A stretch of DNA of 5,368 nucleotides, from the NCBI GenBank assembly GCA_905236085.1, contig CAJOOD010000007.1:1-5368 (forward strand). The letters are read 5' to 3'. Of this stretch, positions 4,800 through 5,368 are shown piece by piece. Every line of letters starts with the position of its first letter. The stretch's first letter is position 1. The notes beneath the pieces were generated by a model. That model did no database searches and was not told the origin of the DNA. It saw only the letters and a program-made list of their open reading frames with translations. This stretch comes from an uncultured Bacilli bacterium. GTDB taxonomy: Bacteria; Bacillota_I; Bacilli_A; RFN20; CAG-826. Made by a program: the position numbers and the translations under genes.

Positions 4800-5368
4800 A
4801 TGAATAATAGATTGATGAAATTAACCTTACTTACCTTAATATTACCTTTATGTTCTTGTACGATAACTCGAATTAATCCATCAACTTCTATATCTATAGA
4901 GACTGATTCATCCACATCTATTAATTCCTCTACTTCATCTTTAGAAACGGGAGATAGTTCTTCTACTTCATCCTCTAACACTACTCCAATAGAAAATGAA
5001 GATGAATTATATGATGCTTTATTTGATCCAACATCTAAAATAGAAATCACTATTAATTTTTCTAATAATTCTATTTATAATCTCGCCCAATATTCTATTA
5101 ATAATTATAAAGCTGATATGTATCATCCCTGTGATGTTAATTTTAATATCAATGGAGTTGATTATTTCTATGAAGAAGTTGGAGCGAGAATGAAAGGCAA
5201 TACATCTATTAATCCTTATTTCGTATCTAGCGAAGGCTATATGCATGATTTAGTCCATTATAAATTATCATTTAACCAAACATTTGATGATGTTGAAGAT
5301 AATGATTATTACACTCATAATTGGGCCAATAAAGACGAAAGAAAAGAAAGAAAAAATCGTCGCTTAGG
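4800..5368 (+). CDS. CotH kinase-family lipoprotein, N-terminal part (runs off the right edge)
   Basis: 189 codons of an exported lipoprotein are visible. Residues 1-20 are a lipoprotein signal peptide: N, R and K near the start, the hydrophobic run LTLLTLILPL (8-17) and the lipobox LCSC with C20 as the likely lipidated residue (C18 is a less likely alternative). Residues 28-62 are a Ser/Thr-rich flexible linker. A beta-rich region follows, with EVGARMKGNTS at 126-136, the characteristic R-x-KGNTS motif of CotH kinases, then HYKLSFNQTFDD (153-164) and a charged stretch ERKERKNRRL (180-189) that leads toward the catalytic core. CotH of Bacillus phosphorylates spore-coat proteins, and cell-surface lipoprotein homologues are common in low-GC bacteria with unknown targets. 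The kinase Asp residues lie beyond the window. A strong promoter and RBS precede the gene. The family call rests mainly on the KGNTS region. Confidence 0.8.
   Translation, partial: MNNRLMKLTLLTLILPLCSCTITRINPSTSISIETDSSTSINSSTSSLETGDSSSTSSSNTTPIENEDELYDALFDPTSKIEITINFSNNSIYNLAQYSINNYKADMYHPCDVNFNINGVDYFYEEVGARMKGNTSINPYFVSSEGYMHDLVHYKLSFNQTFDDVEDNDYYTHNWANKDERKERKNRRL

Noticed and set aside
4778..5050. 90-codon minus-strand ORF
   Set aside because: Antisense to the lipoprotein signal peptide and Ser/Thr linker; its Ser/Val/Asp-Glu-rich repeats are the complement of that tract. The forward gene has a strong RBS, promoter and lipobox.
5019..5246. 75-codon minus-strand ORF
   Set aside because: Antisense to the CotH-like coding region, Ile/Asn-rich without a recognisable domain or RBS.
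1..5368. Mycoplasma-type code (TGA as Trp), tRNA, CRISPR array, insertion sequence
   Set aside because: TGA ends the GT4 gene and the tryptophans checked are TGG; no cloverleaf, no spaced direct repeats and no transposase or terminal repeats were found.

Overview
The window is AT-rich DNA (visibly about 30% GC) from a low-GC Gram-positive-type bacterium. It has A/T-rich codons with AGA as the usual arginine codon, purine-rich Shine-Dalgarno sites, and a lipoprotein with a CotH-type domain. TGA is a stop (2765-2767) and the tryptophans I checked are TGG, so this is the standard bacterial code and not the Mycoplasma code. A gut-type Bacilli/Erysipelotrichia or RF39-like lineage would fit, but that placement is inference.

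Left part (1-3962): a surface-glycan locus. A UDP-galactopyranose mutase gene (glf, minus strand, cut by the window edge) diverges from a tight three-gene plus-strand operon. The operon encodes a GT14 core-2/I-branching-type glycosyltransferase, a GT4 GT-B glycosyltransferase and a stand-alone ATP-grasp ligase, with junctions of 2 bp and 1 bp. The likely theme is a galactofuranose-containing surface polymer built by the transferases, with the ATP-grasp enzyme joining a carboxylate to an amine on it or on a precursor. The ATP-grasp substrate cannot be read from sequence.

Middle part (3963-4799): a gene-poor regulatory stretch around one cold-shock protein gene (4265-4471). 3963-4264 holds a candidate terminator for the glycan operon, a 45-codon Lys/Arg-rich minus-strand ORF converging on that operon, and a divergent promoter region. 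In that region the minus promoter carries a dyad in its spacer, and the csp promoter is an extended -10 preceded by an 18-bp palindrome. 4472-4799 holds the csp terminator and, tail-to-tail with it, a strong minus-strand terminator. The latter closes a candidate small RNA of about 80 nt (4606 to 4527) that has its own well-spaced promoter, a bulged stem-loop with a C-rich loop, and no plausible ORF. This sRNA is the best candidate for something undescribed here. The rest of that stretch is AT-rich and leads to a consensus -35 box overlapped by a 16-bp dyad.

Right part (4800-5368): the N-terminal third or so of a secreted lipoprotein with a Ser/Thr-rich linker and the start of a CotH kinase-like domain, running off the window.

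No tRNA, rRNA, CRISPR, insertion sequence or replication origin was seen.
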